Shown in pieces: positions 22,128-36,800 of a stretch of DNA of 64,000 nt (positions are counted from its first letter, which is position 1; each line of letters opens with the position of its first letter). The DNA comes from Arctopsyche grandis (Eukaryota; Arthropoda; Insecta; Trichoptera; Hydropsychidae), in the NCBI RefSeq assembly GCF_051622035.1, contig NC_135364.1, forward strand, positions 19,291,001 through 19,355,000, written 5' to 3'. The notes beneath the pieces are model-generated. The model saw only the letters and a program-made list of their open reading frames with translations, was not told the origin of the DNA and ran no database searches. The position numbers were made by a program, and so were the translations under genes.

Positions 22128-24171
22128 TTAACTATTATTAATTATGTAGTTCATTTGAAGAAGTTTTGGATCTGATTTTTTCTGCTCCAAATCAGATATA
22201 GTACGAATATTTGTTTCGTGTTGAATTTTATCCTTTTGTCTTGAACAATGCAAACAGCACAAGCAACTTTTTGATTTTTTGCCCGAATCCAATTGTTCGT
22301 TTTCCATCTTCTGTGTTTTAGCTACTTCTTTCTGAAAAACAGTATCAATGCGTTAAAGAAAATAATAAAAAAATATTTAGAAACAAATAAAGTATAAGAC
22401 ATACAACTTGTTTACTCCCACTTAGCCATTTATAGAGTTGAGTTTCACCGAAAGCTCGTTTATAATTTTCATTATTGAACCCGTATATCATAGGATTTAT
22501 TGCACAGTTCAAATAAATTAAATAATGCGACACAAACCATAACATTTGATAAGTGCTAGTTATCTAAAAAAAAAAAAAAAACATTAAAAATCATTTATAA
22601 GCTAAGATCAATTAATATTTCATGAGATTCATTATCAGCATCAAACTAACAGAATCCTGTCTCGTTTCTTTCACAAGCTGAAACCTCCAAAAGACAAGCA
22701 CAGTGAATGGCAAGCGACACACAATAAACGATATAACGATTACGAAAAGTGTACGGGCTACTCGGGTCTTGTAATTTACAGACATTGGATGTTCTCGTCT
22801 TAAAATCTCCTTCTGATACTTGTCCAGCTGTTTTGTAAATAATTTTTATCATATACCTATACATATATATGTATAACGAATTTTGATTATTGAATGTATG
22901 TGAATGCTAGTTATTTTAAAAACAATACCTTGCAAAAAATAGCTGTGTAACATGATATCATGACTGTCATGGGAAGCCACACGAGGGTCGACAATAGAAC
23001 ATGCCAGTATATCGGAAGAATTTGAACATCTTCAGTACAATACTTTTCTAAGAAGTTTTTCCACTGTCGTTCCTGAAGTTTTTGTATAATACATATGTAT
23101 ATAAAAAAAATAAACATTTCAACTACAATTAAAGTGCACAAGGACACTTTACACAGTAAGCCTGTGACTTACATAAATGCTCTTCTTTTCGATCAGAATT
23201 TAAATTTTATCATGCACTGAACATTATATTATCCACTATAGATAACAAAACATAATTATTCATGCTTTTACAATGCTAATTTTTAAACAATGCCTGTAAT
23301 CTATAATGGATAAGGATAAAAAAAATTCATGAATCAATCATTTGCTTCAAAACTTAATACTATAAAACTAATAATATGATCAGAATTTGTATTTCATTAT
23401 ATTATTAGATATAAACTAACCTTATAGTATTTGAATACGAGAAACGGAGTTCCAAAGGCAATACCGATCACAATAGATAGAATTGCAAGATGGTAAGCAC
23501 CACGCTTTGTCAAACGTTTCTCTCTCGGCAGTACTATAGCAGTTAAGCGATCGTAGGATACTATAGACAGCAACATCACTCCAGTTATCAGCAACGATGC
23601 TATTTAAATCCAGTCAAAACAATAAATATCAAATAATTATTGAAATATAAGATTAAACATCACACAAACCTGATAAAAAAGCTTCCATTTTACACCCGAC
23701 AGCTCCGAGTACATAATTTTGATAAAAATGATGGACCGACAACATCCACGGACATAAAATCAGATTCACCAAATCCACACCAGCCATGGAAGCTATCAGA
23801 ATGTTTGTTGGTGACTGCAATCGTTTATATTTCACGATCATTGTGAGCAGGGTGACGTTGCTGATGACTCCACCAATGAGTATCGGCATGTACAATATAA
23901 TTTCAACCACTACTTCCCAAAGTGGACGAACGGTCCATATTTTGTTTGGGAAATCAAACATACTCGCGTCCATCTATTGAAATTTTTGAACCAAATCAAT
24001 AAAATTGTATACAAAATATATTTAAAATTTATTAAAATTACTTACGTCTTCAATGTCGATGTCCAGAGAGTCGTTTATTTTAATTTTGGAAAAGCCATTG
24101 TCAAAGTTCATCAAGTCCATAGCCGATATATTACTCTTAGAATGCAGTGATTTAAAATAATCACTTGGCAT
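22128..24171 (-). CDS. rhodopsin-family (class A) peptide-type GPCR
   Basis: Seven exons in transcript order, 24171-24046, 23973-23670, 23599-23421, 23072-22929, 22827-22651, 22563-22408 and 22331-22128, give 429 residues, all in phase. Extracellular N-terminus with NIS and NDS glycosylation sites. TM1 GGVISNVTLLTMIV; TM2 NILIASMAGVDLVNLILCPW; TM3 opens at the conserved Cys (AVGCKMEAF) and ends SIVSYDRLTAIV (DRY variant YDRLT). TM4 is IGIAFGTPFLVF and the second loop Cys lies in EKYCTED. TM5 is VWLPMTVMISCYTAIF, TM6 VISFIVCRLPFTVLVFW (CWLP variant CRLP) and TM7 LIYLNCAINPMIYGF (NPxxY). A CLCCLHC cluster in the tail is a likely palmitoylation site. Overall it resembles insect neuropeptide receptors such as the CG33639 type, but I cannot name the ligand. 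Confidence 0.85.
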
Positions 24172-24770
24172 TTTGTATTTGAAATAGCATTTGCTATTTG
24201 AAATAGACGTATATTGATAAACTATTTCACTTATAATAGTATGTATCTATTTTATAAAATATAGTAATAGTTTTAATGAACTTTACATACATAAGTACCA
24301 GTATCCACCGTAAGTATTAACGTTTGAATAAATGTAGAACAGGTGTTGGCTTGAATAAGCAAACATTGTTATCAATTTGCCGCAAAAACCTTTTAAGCTT
24401 TCAGGATTACACACAATATCAATTATATCAATAATCCTGAAAGTGCAAACTGATTATAAAAAAATATATCCTACTACAGATCTGATGTTGTGTTTTCGTA
24501 CGATATTATTTATGTGCTTAAATTTTCAAACATCGTGAGAATAGGTTTGTGAAAATGATATTTATTTTTCAATCAGGTGTTAACAAACGCAATTTATAAA
24601 TATAAACAATGAAAAATATACATAAATAGACTGTATTTTTATTAATTAAGCAAAATATAGATGGGTGTTGGGTTAGGTTATTTACGCATGAAAAATAGTT
24701 TAACCTGGCAATCAAACCTTAAATTTAATAATTACAAATACAAATCAAGATAAGATAATATTATCTAGGA

Positions 24771-24861
24771 CTGGTCACGAGAAAACTGGTCACACCCTAA
24801 AATCGCTCACGAGAAAACTGGTTGACCGATTTTAGGGTGTGACCAGTTTTCTCGTGACCAG
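24771..24861. repeat. perfect 35-bp inverted repeat with TGACCAGT-type satellites
   Basis: Arm 24771-24805 (CTGGTCACGAGAAAACTGGT, continuing CACACCCTAAAATCG) is exactly inverted at 24827-24861 around a 21-bp spacer that itself repeats CACGAGAAAACTGGT. To the right, up to about 24,950, GTGACCGGT-like words recur every 15-20 bp (GTGACGGGT, GTGACCGAT, GCGACCGGT, GTGACCGGT). Confidence 0.85.
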
Positions 24862-26252
24862 TTTTAGTGTGACGGGTGATCACGTGTGACCGATCTAGAG
24901 CGACCGGTTGTCCTGTGACCGGTTCACATTTGACTAGTAATCACCGAACCGTTGACAGAGTTAAATATTAAACATAATGAAAATATAAAATGTTTATGTC
25001 ACAATTATTTGTGATTATTTCCTTATCATCCCAGATAATCAAGGGTACAGTGTGACAATGCGAAGCATTTTGTTTAGATTTATACGCGCTAATTCGTAAT
25101 TCGAAATCAGCTTATTTACCCCTTAATATAAAAGCCTTCATATACAAAATATATTTAAAATATAACTTCGTTATTTATCATATATATTTAAGTAGTTTAT
25201 TCAAATTCTATCATTAAATCGTTAATATTAAAACTTTGCTATATTTCAAAATTTCCATGGAATAATAAATATATTTTTATCAACAAGACTTTAGATGAGA
25301 AAAAAACAGGAATGATTTGAGAGGAAATTTAAAGCAAACGCGGAAATGACACAATACTTGAGACTAAATGCGGTTATGTCCGCATAAAATTGATTTTTCG
25401 GGAGGGTTGGGGTGGTTCTCACCCCTTAGCCCTCAAAAGTAGTGAATTGAGGTGAGGCGCGCGGTGCTGCGCCGCTGTCGGAATATGAATGAGGGGCGCA
25501 GCCCTCTCCCTCGAGGTAAACCACCTCAATTTGATCCCAAATTGTATTTAAATATTATCTAAAAATCGCATATTTTCTGCCAAGTCAAGACACAACCTCT
25601 TTATCGTATTGGACGCAACCTACCCCCACAGACTGCTATGCTTTACAAAATCCACCAAATTATCTTCAATAATCATATTCAATAGTATGATAATATCAAT
25701 TAATTTGTCAAACTGAAACAATAACTTCATACTAATAATAATTAATTACATATTTTATAAAAAAACATTATTAATCGATTAATTTCTGAAAAATTACTTA
25801 CATAAATTAATCAGCTGATTTTTCAGAATGGCGCAATTTAATGTTGACGTCTAAAATTGAGCATGAAACTATATTATATTCAAATAAAATTAGAATAGAA
25901 ATTCATCATAGCTTAAGTAACAATTTGATTTGTTATCTTTGCCCTCCAAATGTCCATAGTTTTATTTTATTTTATTATTTTTTTTTTCTGGTATATTCAA
26001 TTTTCTTAAGTAATCACAATGAAAACATTTACATACATATATCGTACTTATTCGAGGTTTTACTTTATATATACTTATAAAAAAGTTAGGAACAAAGTAT
26101 ATCTATGTATACATACAAAGAAATGTTAGAAATTTAAAAAAAAAAAATTACCAAATAATGTTATCGAAAAAAAGAGAACATGCTCTTTAAAAAAGAGACC
26201 TGTTGACGACCAATTAATGAGAAAGATTTAATTCTGACGTAACTTTCATGGT

Positions 26253-26345
26253 TGCTAGTGGTTTTACCCGACTTCGCTCGGTATTTGTAATATAAACTGT
26301 AGATAATCTAATAGTAATCATTTTATTAAATTTTTTTTTTATTTT
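26253..26345. repeat. retroposon end related to 9,774
   Basis: GCTAGTGGTTTTACCCGACT then TCGCTCGGTATTTGTAATAT matches the opening of the repeats at 9774 and 10,012. It then runs into T-rich sequence. Confidence 0.6.
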
Positions 26346-26734
26346 TTTTATTTTTTTATTTATTTATTCATATACATATATTTACAGGATATAATGTTTA
26401 TTACAAAGTTGGACATGTATTCCTTATCAGATAAGAGTAGCTCTTGTGCCTGATATTGCAAAGTGAATTGCAATAGCTTATCAGTCTTCAGAAAAAACTT
26501 AACCTTAACTGCTTAATCTAAATTTCAATTACCAAACATAGCTCTTCACAAAATACTCGAGCAACCTTGAGCTTGAATATTTCTTTTCTTGTTTAAAACT
26601 TCAAAAAACTTCAAAAAACGCACACTTGATTTCAATTGTAAAGCTTAATAAATGTAGATATCCTAAATAAAATATTTATGTAAATAAATATTATCCAAAT
26701 CTTATTGAAAGCTTATGATTATATTGTTATTTAG

Positions 26735-29700
26735 GTACTGGTGCTTCTTTTCTTGTCGCTGTTGCCGTGGCCGGGACCGACCGTATTCAAAATATCATGC
26801 TCACGGGATAGCGCCAAAGTAGTGCGCAAAATAGTGCAAAGCAAATGGATACCAGTACTAGAGAAACATCAGGTGAAATTGCCACTAGAGTGTCCTTTCC
26901 ACCCGCTACGTGATATATTTGGACCACAGCACGCGGCCAAATTCCAGCACCGCTCTTCGCAATGGACGTGCGGCTTCTGCGGAAAATCTTTCTACGAAGA
27001 AAAATATTTAGACATTCACTTTGATAATAGACATAAAAGTAACATTAATAAGGTATAATTGTAATCAATATTGTACACAACTAACTATTGAATATGTTAT
27101 ATCATTTGTGCTTTGCGTTAATTGAAATCTCAATTTTTAGGCAGAAGACGCCGTTTGCCTCGCAGACTATTGTGATATAATGAGATGTCAAGTGTTGATT
27201 TCTCAAGAAAACACGCTGGATATGGATGGTCCGAGTACAGATATAGAAATTTGGCAAGAGACAACTGTATACCGAACGGCTCTAGCAACGGCTGGTCCGA
27301 GAGAAGTCGCCAAGATATTCTTCAAAAGTAATGAACAACCTCAGAGCAAAAAAGTTAATGCAAAACCAAAACCCGAAGAATATCATAACTGTCCCAAAGC
27401 TTTAGATCCTGTAAGCGTTACCGAAGAAACAGACAGTACAGATGGTTAGTCAAAATGCAAACTCAATTTTTTTTTTTTAATAAGTATTGCATTTTAACAG
27501 AACTGCTAATATTTTAGATGATGGTGAAACAAAAGCAACTGAGAATGACGGTGAACAGAATAGTACTTCAGAATTGTGCGATAAAGATATGGTCGACTCG
27601 GCTCTGCCGCCTGTCGATCAGAAACAGCAAAGAATATCAGAATTGCAAAAGCTCAAAGCTAATTGTAATCCTGAAGAACTGCAAAATTTAAAGACTCGTT
27701 GTGAATTACTCGTGCGAGACTGTATAGCTGGTCTGATTATACATCTGTCGGTACACGACTTCAAAGAAATTGAAGGTATTGTATTTGTAGAATTAATGCA
27801 AAATGCTTTATAGGCTTTAAAAAGCAGTCATTTATAAAGTTTTATTGGACCATTAGAATTCTAAGTACTATTTAATCAAAATTTAACATAAATAATAATT
27901 CCCAATATTTGCTGAAATTAAAGAAGTCACAAAATTTTTGCATAATTTCAAAAAACGTTGATGATCGTTATCTTTTCTTATAATTTTATGATCTAAATTT
28001 TGCAGAGGAAATGAACAGAGCTGTGTGTTGGTATTTGAGCTGTGATCGCTATTGGGAAGACGCAGCAAGCTCGGTGAGACCGTTTCCGTGGTCGCTTGTC
28101 ATCGGAATAACAACCGTTCTCACACTTGGAATCTGCATGTGCTATTATATAATTTGGGTTCTGTTCGAGTGAGTTCTACTCATTTTATTTCATGAGCAAG
28201 CCTAGATCAAACGCACTAAAGCGTACATGTGTTGACAATTTCAGTTCTGATGATAAAAGTTTAGGCAGCAATAGCGCATCGGCAACGGCTCACTCGTCAC
28301 CAGCTCGAGCTGGCCAAGGTGGCGCTCAGGGTAACATGTACAATGAAGAATATTATACAGTGGCTGATCTGAACGAATTGGGACAAAGCGAACACTATAT
28401 ATACGTAACGTATCCTCCCGAGCTGAAGCGGAGATTGCTCGAAAGGTATGGAAATCACATTTTTACATTTTTACTTTTAAAAGACCCCAATATCAATAGG
28501 AATCGTAGTGTGATAGTTTAATTAGTATGCGTAAGAATAAAACTATATTTTTATTAGAGAATTTTACATTTTTAATTTCAATAAAGTAATGTGTGTATTA
28601 AAAAAGTATATAATTCATATGGATATTTTAATCCTTTTTAAGTTATGATACATACAAATGTGTATAAACGGTGCAGCTTGGCTAAATATTGTTTGTATGA
28701 AATTGTATGATATAGAACGCACTACGAGTTGCCTTTTGTACCAAGTTGCCTTCTGTAGTGCAGTCAGACCTTAACTTGGATGAAATGGCAAATCAGGGAG
28801 CTTTGCGAATGGAAAGGATAGATTAAAAATATTAATACAGTTTTATTATTGCATGTATCTACCTTAAAACGTATCGTTTTTACTTTATGTATGTACAATA
28901 GATGAAGTTTTGTAATCAGGCAAAAATTCGACATTGAGATTTTATTTTGAAAAAAAATATAAGCTTAGTATTTAGAGATTTTTGAAATGCATGTTAAAAA
29001 TCCCCACTAGCTAAATCATATTATGTTTTGACCAAAATATTCTAAAGTTCATTTTATATATAAGAAATACGTTGAAGACATGACCTTTTAATAGAATATA
29101 TGTACGATATAACGTCAAATAAAAATGGTTGTGGCTATTTGCAAGTACTCTATCTACGACAGGCGCAAAGCCTTCTGCGTTTGCGCGTGAACTTATAATC
29201 CGATTATTATTTCTTACATTTAATGTATGCTAGACTTGTTTAATCAATCGTTCATTATTTTAATCTTATATGTTTAATCACCTTACGAGTTCGAACTAAA
29301 TTTTAAGAGGTTTAAAACAAGATTTTAACAGTAAACACGCTGACAGTGACAGTTCACGCGCATGCGAAGAAGGCTTTGCAGATATAGTGCCAGCAAATAG
29401 CCAATAATTCGCAGATATAGTACCTGCAAATAGCCAATAATTTGCAGATATAGTACCAGCAAATAGCCACAACCAATAAAAATATATTTATGTGTATTAT
29501 GAACTCTAGTGATATGGCATTTCCCAATCTATTCAGAGGCCTTGTCTGATCATAAATTGATGTTACAGTACATATTATGTAGTATAAATAGGTGTCTTTC
29601 ATGTGGAATAAATAAAGCTCAAAAACTGACTCGAGCTACGTATTTTCTCTGCATGAAAAATACTTGTATATTTAGTCATAAAAAACCTAGTCTTATTTAA

Positions 29701-29760
29701 AACGTAAACTTTTTTCTTTTCCTTCCATTTAGCTGCTACAATAGAACTACCCGCCTTTGA
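26735..29760 (+). CDS. single-pass membrane protein with C2H2 zinc finger (first exon not found)
   Basis: Exons 26735-27052, 27141-27444, 27518-27775, 28006-28168, 28245-28445 and 29733-29760 encode 423 residues after an unidentified 5' exon; all phases agree. The found part opens with a hydrophobic run (VLVLLFLSLLPWPGPTV), the end of a signal peptide or anchor, then CPFHPLRDIFGPQH and a C2H2 finger (CGFCGKSF ... HFDNRH). A second cysteine cluster follows (VCLADYCDIMRC). An acidic, Glu-rich middle leads to a predicted membrane helix (SLVIGITTVLTLGICMCYYI), a Ser/Ala-rich linker, and a conserved-looking cytosolic end (EEYYTVADLNELG, YIYVTYPPELKRRLLER). The last exon has only 28 coding bases and gives SCYNRTTRL, a class I PDZ-ligand-like tail. 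An in-frame stop just before 26,735 proves a splice acceptor there. I recognise no named family; function unknown. Confidence 0.8.
29127..29474. mobile_element. MULE-like MITE with iterated ends, copy in last intron
   Basis: Ends GGTTGTGGCTATTTGC and GCAAATAGCCACAACC are flanked by a perfect 9-bp target duplication AATAAAAAT (29118-29126 and 29475-29483), the size made by Mutator-like elements. The right end carries three tandem units of about 33 bp (GCAGATATAGTACCTGCAAA, then TAGCCAATAATTC), the left end one. Inside the units on each side is a GCGCAAAGCCTTCTGCG-type block. 348 bp, no ORF. It sits in the final intron of the membrane-protein gene. Confidence 0.85.
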
Positions 29761-30156
29761 AGTATCTCTTCATAATTTCAAAAGGCAAAAAAAAAACGAT
29801 AGATTAATTTAGGTTGTCATTGTAATAGTGACCTGAAGATTGTCGTGTATTTTTACCCACCATCCTAGGATATTCATCCCAAATTATGAATATTTCGTGG
29901 TTTTTCTTTTCAATAGATTTTAGTCGTAGTGTGAAAAAAATTCAGTAAAGATGAAACGGCGTGTTTTTTATTATTAAAACTACCTAAATAATGCATCATT
30001 CAATCTATCTGCACAATCACTATTAGATTTTATTATTATTATTATCGTATATTATGTAAAGTGTATTGACTTTCCCATATATTTGTATTCATTGAGTTAC
30101 TGTTTTTTGCTTTTATATTTATCGTTGATTGCTGAATTTTGTATAATTTTTTACTC

Positions 30157-30162
30157 AATAAA
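30157..30162 (+). promoter_or_regulatory. candidate polyadenylation signal of the membrane-protein gene
   Basis: AATAAA about 400 bp after the stop, in a U-rich context. Assignment is by position only. Confidence 0.4.
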
Positions 30163-30568
30163 GTAGAAAAATCATATAATAGTTTCAAACGACACAATTA
30201 GACAAGTTTCTATGATACAATCGGTGACCACATTTATAAATTTTTATATGAAAAAATAATTTTAAAAATAGGACAAGGAATATTTTTCAGTTAAAGATTA
30301 TAAATTAAAGTAGAAAGAATTGTGTAGTTGTTACTAATTGCTTTAATGATGAATTGTCTCTGCACAGATATACACATGAGTGGGATTGCTAGACATTAAG
30401 TGTCTATTTCAATGTTGATTTGCTCACGGTTACACTTAAAAATAATATCACTAAAAGCCGCAAAATATGAATTTTATATATACATCTATATAATAAATAT
30501 CTATTATTGTAAAGAGGTTGTGTGATTTTTCAGATTGAATTTCACTTTAGTATAAAAAAAAAAAATAA

Positions 30569-32245
<1,677 letters not shown>

Positions 32246-32632
32246 GGTCTACCTCACGGGCCCGAATGTGAAACGCCAATATCGGAAGGCAAAGATCGAA
32301 AATCGAAAGATCTTAAGTCGAAAGATACAAAAGGGTGCATGGTAAACGGTATATACTCACGTACATACTCACTTAATTTGCGCGAGCAGAATACAACAGG
32401 AACAAGAGGAACAGGCTTTTCCTCCTGTATTCTGCGCGCGCAAATTAATACGGTAGGAAAAGGCCTGTTCCTCTTGTTCCTGTTGTATCCTGCTCGCGCA
32501 AATTAAGTGAGTATGTACCGTTTACCATGCACCCTTTTTTTATCTTTCGACTTAAGATCTTTCGATTTTCGATCTTTGCCTTCCGATAGTTGCGTTTTCG
32601 GGCGTTTTACATTCGGGCCCGTGACGGAGACC
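32246..32632. mobile_element. long-palindrome MITE, copy 2
   Basis: 387 bp, same family as 2097-2498. The left end is GGTCTACCTCACGGGCCCG and the right, inverted, is GGTCTCCGTCACGGGCCCG. The arms run through the same GATCTTTCGA, GTACCGTTTACC and GGAACAAGAGGAACAGG segments. The loop differs from copies 1 and 3: GCGCGCGCAAATTAATACGG replaces AATGTGCGCGCGCAG. Confidence 0.85.
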
Positions 32633-33840
32633 GACATAATACATATGTATATGTATTCATGTTTTTATTCAAGCTTTAAAACCATCTTGTTTTGAGTTGA
32701 ATTAAAAAATACAGTAAACTACAGATTACCTGGATGTAGATTATTCAGGAATGAATCTGGTATTTTTAAATTAAAATGATTTTTTTGAATAAAATACAAA
32801 GAAGTACATATAATATTAAAAAAAGCTTGTAAAGTCTTTTGTTTAAAAAAAAAAGACTACCTTATGTTAGCACAACTTTTACAACATTCAAATCAATTCA
32901 AATTACAAAAAGATGTGCATACAAGTATTTCATCGGTAAAAAACTTTACCATGCTGATCTTCTTGAATTGGAAATGAAATCGCATTCTGGATCAGGAACT
33001 GAAGAAAGAATCCGGATACGGAACTGAATATAGAATCCAGAACAGGAACTGAAAAAGGAATCTAAGTCGAAAACTAAATCGAAATTGATATTGATATCGT
33101 CGTTATAGAAAATTTTTTCGATACGTCACGGATTCTACCACCCAAACATTACATTAAAAATTATATACACAGTCGCTATCAAAATTAAATATTAGATGTT
33201 ATAAATTTACATATCGAACATAAGTATATACAAATTCGGCCGTAGGTGTTGCCTTGGGGCAACCTGTAATGGCACCATAGTAAATATATAAATAAAAATT
33301 AGCCCGGAAAATTGGGATAACATATACTGTTAATGAATTCCAGGCAAATAAACACACTATTTTTAGGTTTATTTAATTTTTTTATTTCACAAAATGAATT
33401 GATAACTTTGATAAGTTGAATTATAATATGCCAAATTATATGATAACAAATTATTTAAATATTGTCCATAGTGAAAAATACGCAAGCTATGTACTGCCTA
33501 CAGCTTGCATTTTCAAACATAAAACTCACAAAAAGTTTTTAAGATCATTTCAATTTTTCAATTGTACCTTGATTTTAAAAAGAAAAAATCTCAATACATA
33601 CATATGTATGTATATAACTTGATCGGTCTGTCTTCTAATATATGTAAAGTTGCATCAATTTTCATGCAACTACTGCAGTATTTTTATAGTAAAAACCGAT
33701 TTGTTTAACCGTTTATAAGTCAAATCAAAAACTGTCAAACCTTTACATAAAATTCAAACAAAAATAAAAAGTTAGTTACATAACAAAATATACAACATAA
33801 CATTACAATATATAAATTATTATACATGGCAAATTGATCT
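32633..33840. other. 3' flank of WDR59 and retroposon fragment
   Basis: AT-rich. 33,110-33,270 carries a retroposon tail (GATACGTCACGGATTCTACC, CAGTCGCTATCAAAATTA, then GTTGCCTTGGGGCAACC). The tail is related to the ends of the repeats at 9,774, and its last motif recurs as TTGCCTCGGGGCGATAGC near 52,520. No gene supported. Confidence 0.5.
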
Positions 33841-36800
33841 TTACCTTTCCATCAAATTACCAGTCTCTTGTAAGCACCTGCATCCACATCCAGTCGGACA
33901 AACGTCAAACTTACTAAACCACTCCTCCAAATGTTTGGTATGACCTCCATGGCCACAAACAAGACAAGCATTTGCCGACCCCCTTACGCTTATATTACAA
34001 ATTATACAATTCAGAGCAATTGTAGAACATATTTTACAGCGACATTCATTCGTAATCTTACTACATTTTTGACATTCACTCATCAACTCTATACCGCTAT
34101 GCTTCACCTCCTCGCCGTAGAACACGTGCTTCATTACCTAAAAAAAAAAATACAACACTAAAACTAATCCAAATTCAATTAAAATATGTATTCATAAAAC
34201 AAAAATCAAACCTCAGCTCTAGCATCTAAGAGATTCCATCTGTGTAATATATCAGCATAAGCTCGCATAATGCACTGGTATAAATGTACCGTCGAAGTGT
34301 CCAAATTCGGACTGGACGCATTCTCTTGCATCTTCGCGAAGCCTTGCATTGATGATTCATTATAGCTTGGATTTAATTCTGTAGAATCTGACCAAGAGCT
34401 TGTGTGGTCTGGTCTTAAAACGGGTACGGCCCAACCTTCGCTTATCTCGCTTATGTTGTGTATTGTATTGTATGGGGAGCTTCCACTCTCCTAAAATATA
34501 CATAATACGATGGAGTGAAATGTATGAAGAAAAATTAATTTCAAAATGCAAATTTTAAGTTGATTACATTTGAATTGGTCGAAAGTTCACTCGATTTGCT
34601 GCTGGTTTTAACGAGCTGTAAGCCGGGTTCATATTTGTACGAACCGTGATACACACTGAATGCACAGCACAGCATTGCGGCCATTTGTATATCTGATGTT
34701 TTGGCATAGTGATTGATTCTGCAAGTGAAATTCATACTCAATATAACTTGTACAAACGAGATGCAAGCTTAACGAACGAATCTAAACTTACAACGCCTGC
34801 ATCAAATTCGAACCGAATGGATGTGAAGACCATGTGATCGGTTCGTTTTCTGTCTCTTGTGAAAAATTTGGCAGTGCGTTCATTTCAGACTTCCTTTGCT
34901 CCAATGTAGCAACAGTGAGAGCAGAAAGATGCCAAGCTTGCATCAAATCTAACCTACCGACAGATGCAGCAACCGATGCATTGTACTCACACATTTCTGT
35001 AACACAAAACTGTTGTCTGTATACAATACATTAAATGAAATACTTAATAAAAAAAATTAAAATACTAACGTGCTACTGAATTATTACTAATTACATATTT
35101 TTCAGCTAGTTTTTTATTCAAAAAAAATAATTGATCTGCTTTGTATAATGTGATCTTTGGATTAAATTGACTCATACTACCACTACGCAAACCACTACCG
35201 GATCGTCTCGTTGATGATTTCTAAAATGTATACAAAATATAACACAATCAGTTGGAACTGTGTATGTATGTAAGTCAATATTGGCAATAAACTTACCCAT
35301 CTATCTTGGAAATAAAATGTAGTTATGGAATGTGACGGCGGTCTATGATGTAGAAAATTCATGACGAGATTCGTTGGAGACGGTGATGTGGTCAAGTGTG
35401 GAGATAAAGATCTATAGTTTCCCACAATCAGAACAGGAGTCGATAATGACGATAAGGAACGAGGAGTGGAGCTTTCAGGCTTGAGCGACATTCTTTTAGC
35501 ATTAGGTGGCCTATTGAAGACCACCAATATACCGACGCCGCACCATTTAGCTCCGCAAGTACGGGGAAATGGAACACAGTGATCACCAGCACCACTTCCA
35601 GCGTTATCAGCTTTCTCCGATTGAGCTGAAGTCTCGTTTGTTTTGCTGAAACTCGTGCCGTCTTTATTTTTTATTGGAATCTGTAATGAAATCGATATGT
35701 ATGATCTTTTTGTTTCATAGTTCAAACTATTGTTATTGAGCTTTCAAAAATACCTGTTGCAGATTACTTATTAAGATCTTAAGACAGTGATTCAAACATC
35801 CGCTATTTTGTCGTACTTTATGGTGGGCACCTAAGTTTAAAGCTTGCAGTATTTTAATGGTTGAACTTGTATCGATATTTGTGCCGGACAGCCACATAAA
35901 TTTCGGAATGGACAATTCATTTGGATAAGTGTTAGGAAACACAGCTCGCAATATCGCAATGTGATTATTGATTTCGACTTTGATCACGCAAACTTTACGA
36001 TCCAAGTCTATTTCAGTCAGGGAAGTATACTCGAGGGTCTTTGCCAATTCAAACTCTTCGGCTAAAGAGTGATGGTGTTCGTGTGAAGTCAACTTCACCT
36101 AGAAAAATAGTAAAAAATGAGTCAAATAAAAATTATGTATTAATTTAACAAAAAAAGCTTGTAAAAACTAGAAGATTACCATTTTTATGTCAGTACTATC
36201 GTAAGCTTGATCCGTTAAATCGCTCGTAGATACATAGCTCAAAGCTATAACAAACACATTATATTAAATAACTCAAATTAAATGATATGTCTTAGAATGA
36301 ATTTCTAACTCACTTTCGCTTATAGCATCATCTTCTATTTCACTGTCATCAGGTAAAAAATGCGAACATACTTTCAAAAGTGAAGGCCGCATTGACCACA
36401 AACGAAGAGTCTGATCTCTAGCCCATGTAAAAAGCTGATAATTTGATGGGGAGACATTTGGCCTCCATTGCATCTGCAGTATCACGTCAGTATGTCCGAC
36501 AAGTCGGTGAACCAGAGCTCCATTGACCCACATGCCGACAACTCCGGCTTCATCACCACGAGTCACTCCTCCCCAACCCACGCCCATTGTGACCAATCCA
36601 CTTCCGAATGGAGTATATATTGCTCTCCATACTGGATAATTTGTAGTGATCGTATTCTCCACCTTACGAGGATTGTTAATATCAAAATATTTAATGGTGC
36701 CGTCATGACTTGAAGTTACCAGTTGGTAATCGTGATGAGGACTCCAATCTAATCCATGAATTTTACAAAGGTGAGCCGATATGTATTGAATCGGCATTGA

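Larger units (their letters stand above)
24172..26734. other. intergenic; should hold the missing first exon of the next gene
   Basis: AT-rich, with a GC-rich island at about 25,390-25,530 (GGTGAGGCGCGCGGTGCTGC region). The membrane-protein gene at 26,735 starts with a splice acceptor, so its promoter and first coding exon should lie here, possibly near that island. I could not pick an exon with confidence. The stretch also contains an inverted repeat (24,771-24,861) and a retroposon end (26,253). Confidence 0.45.
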
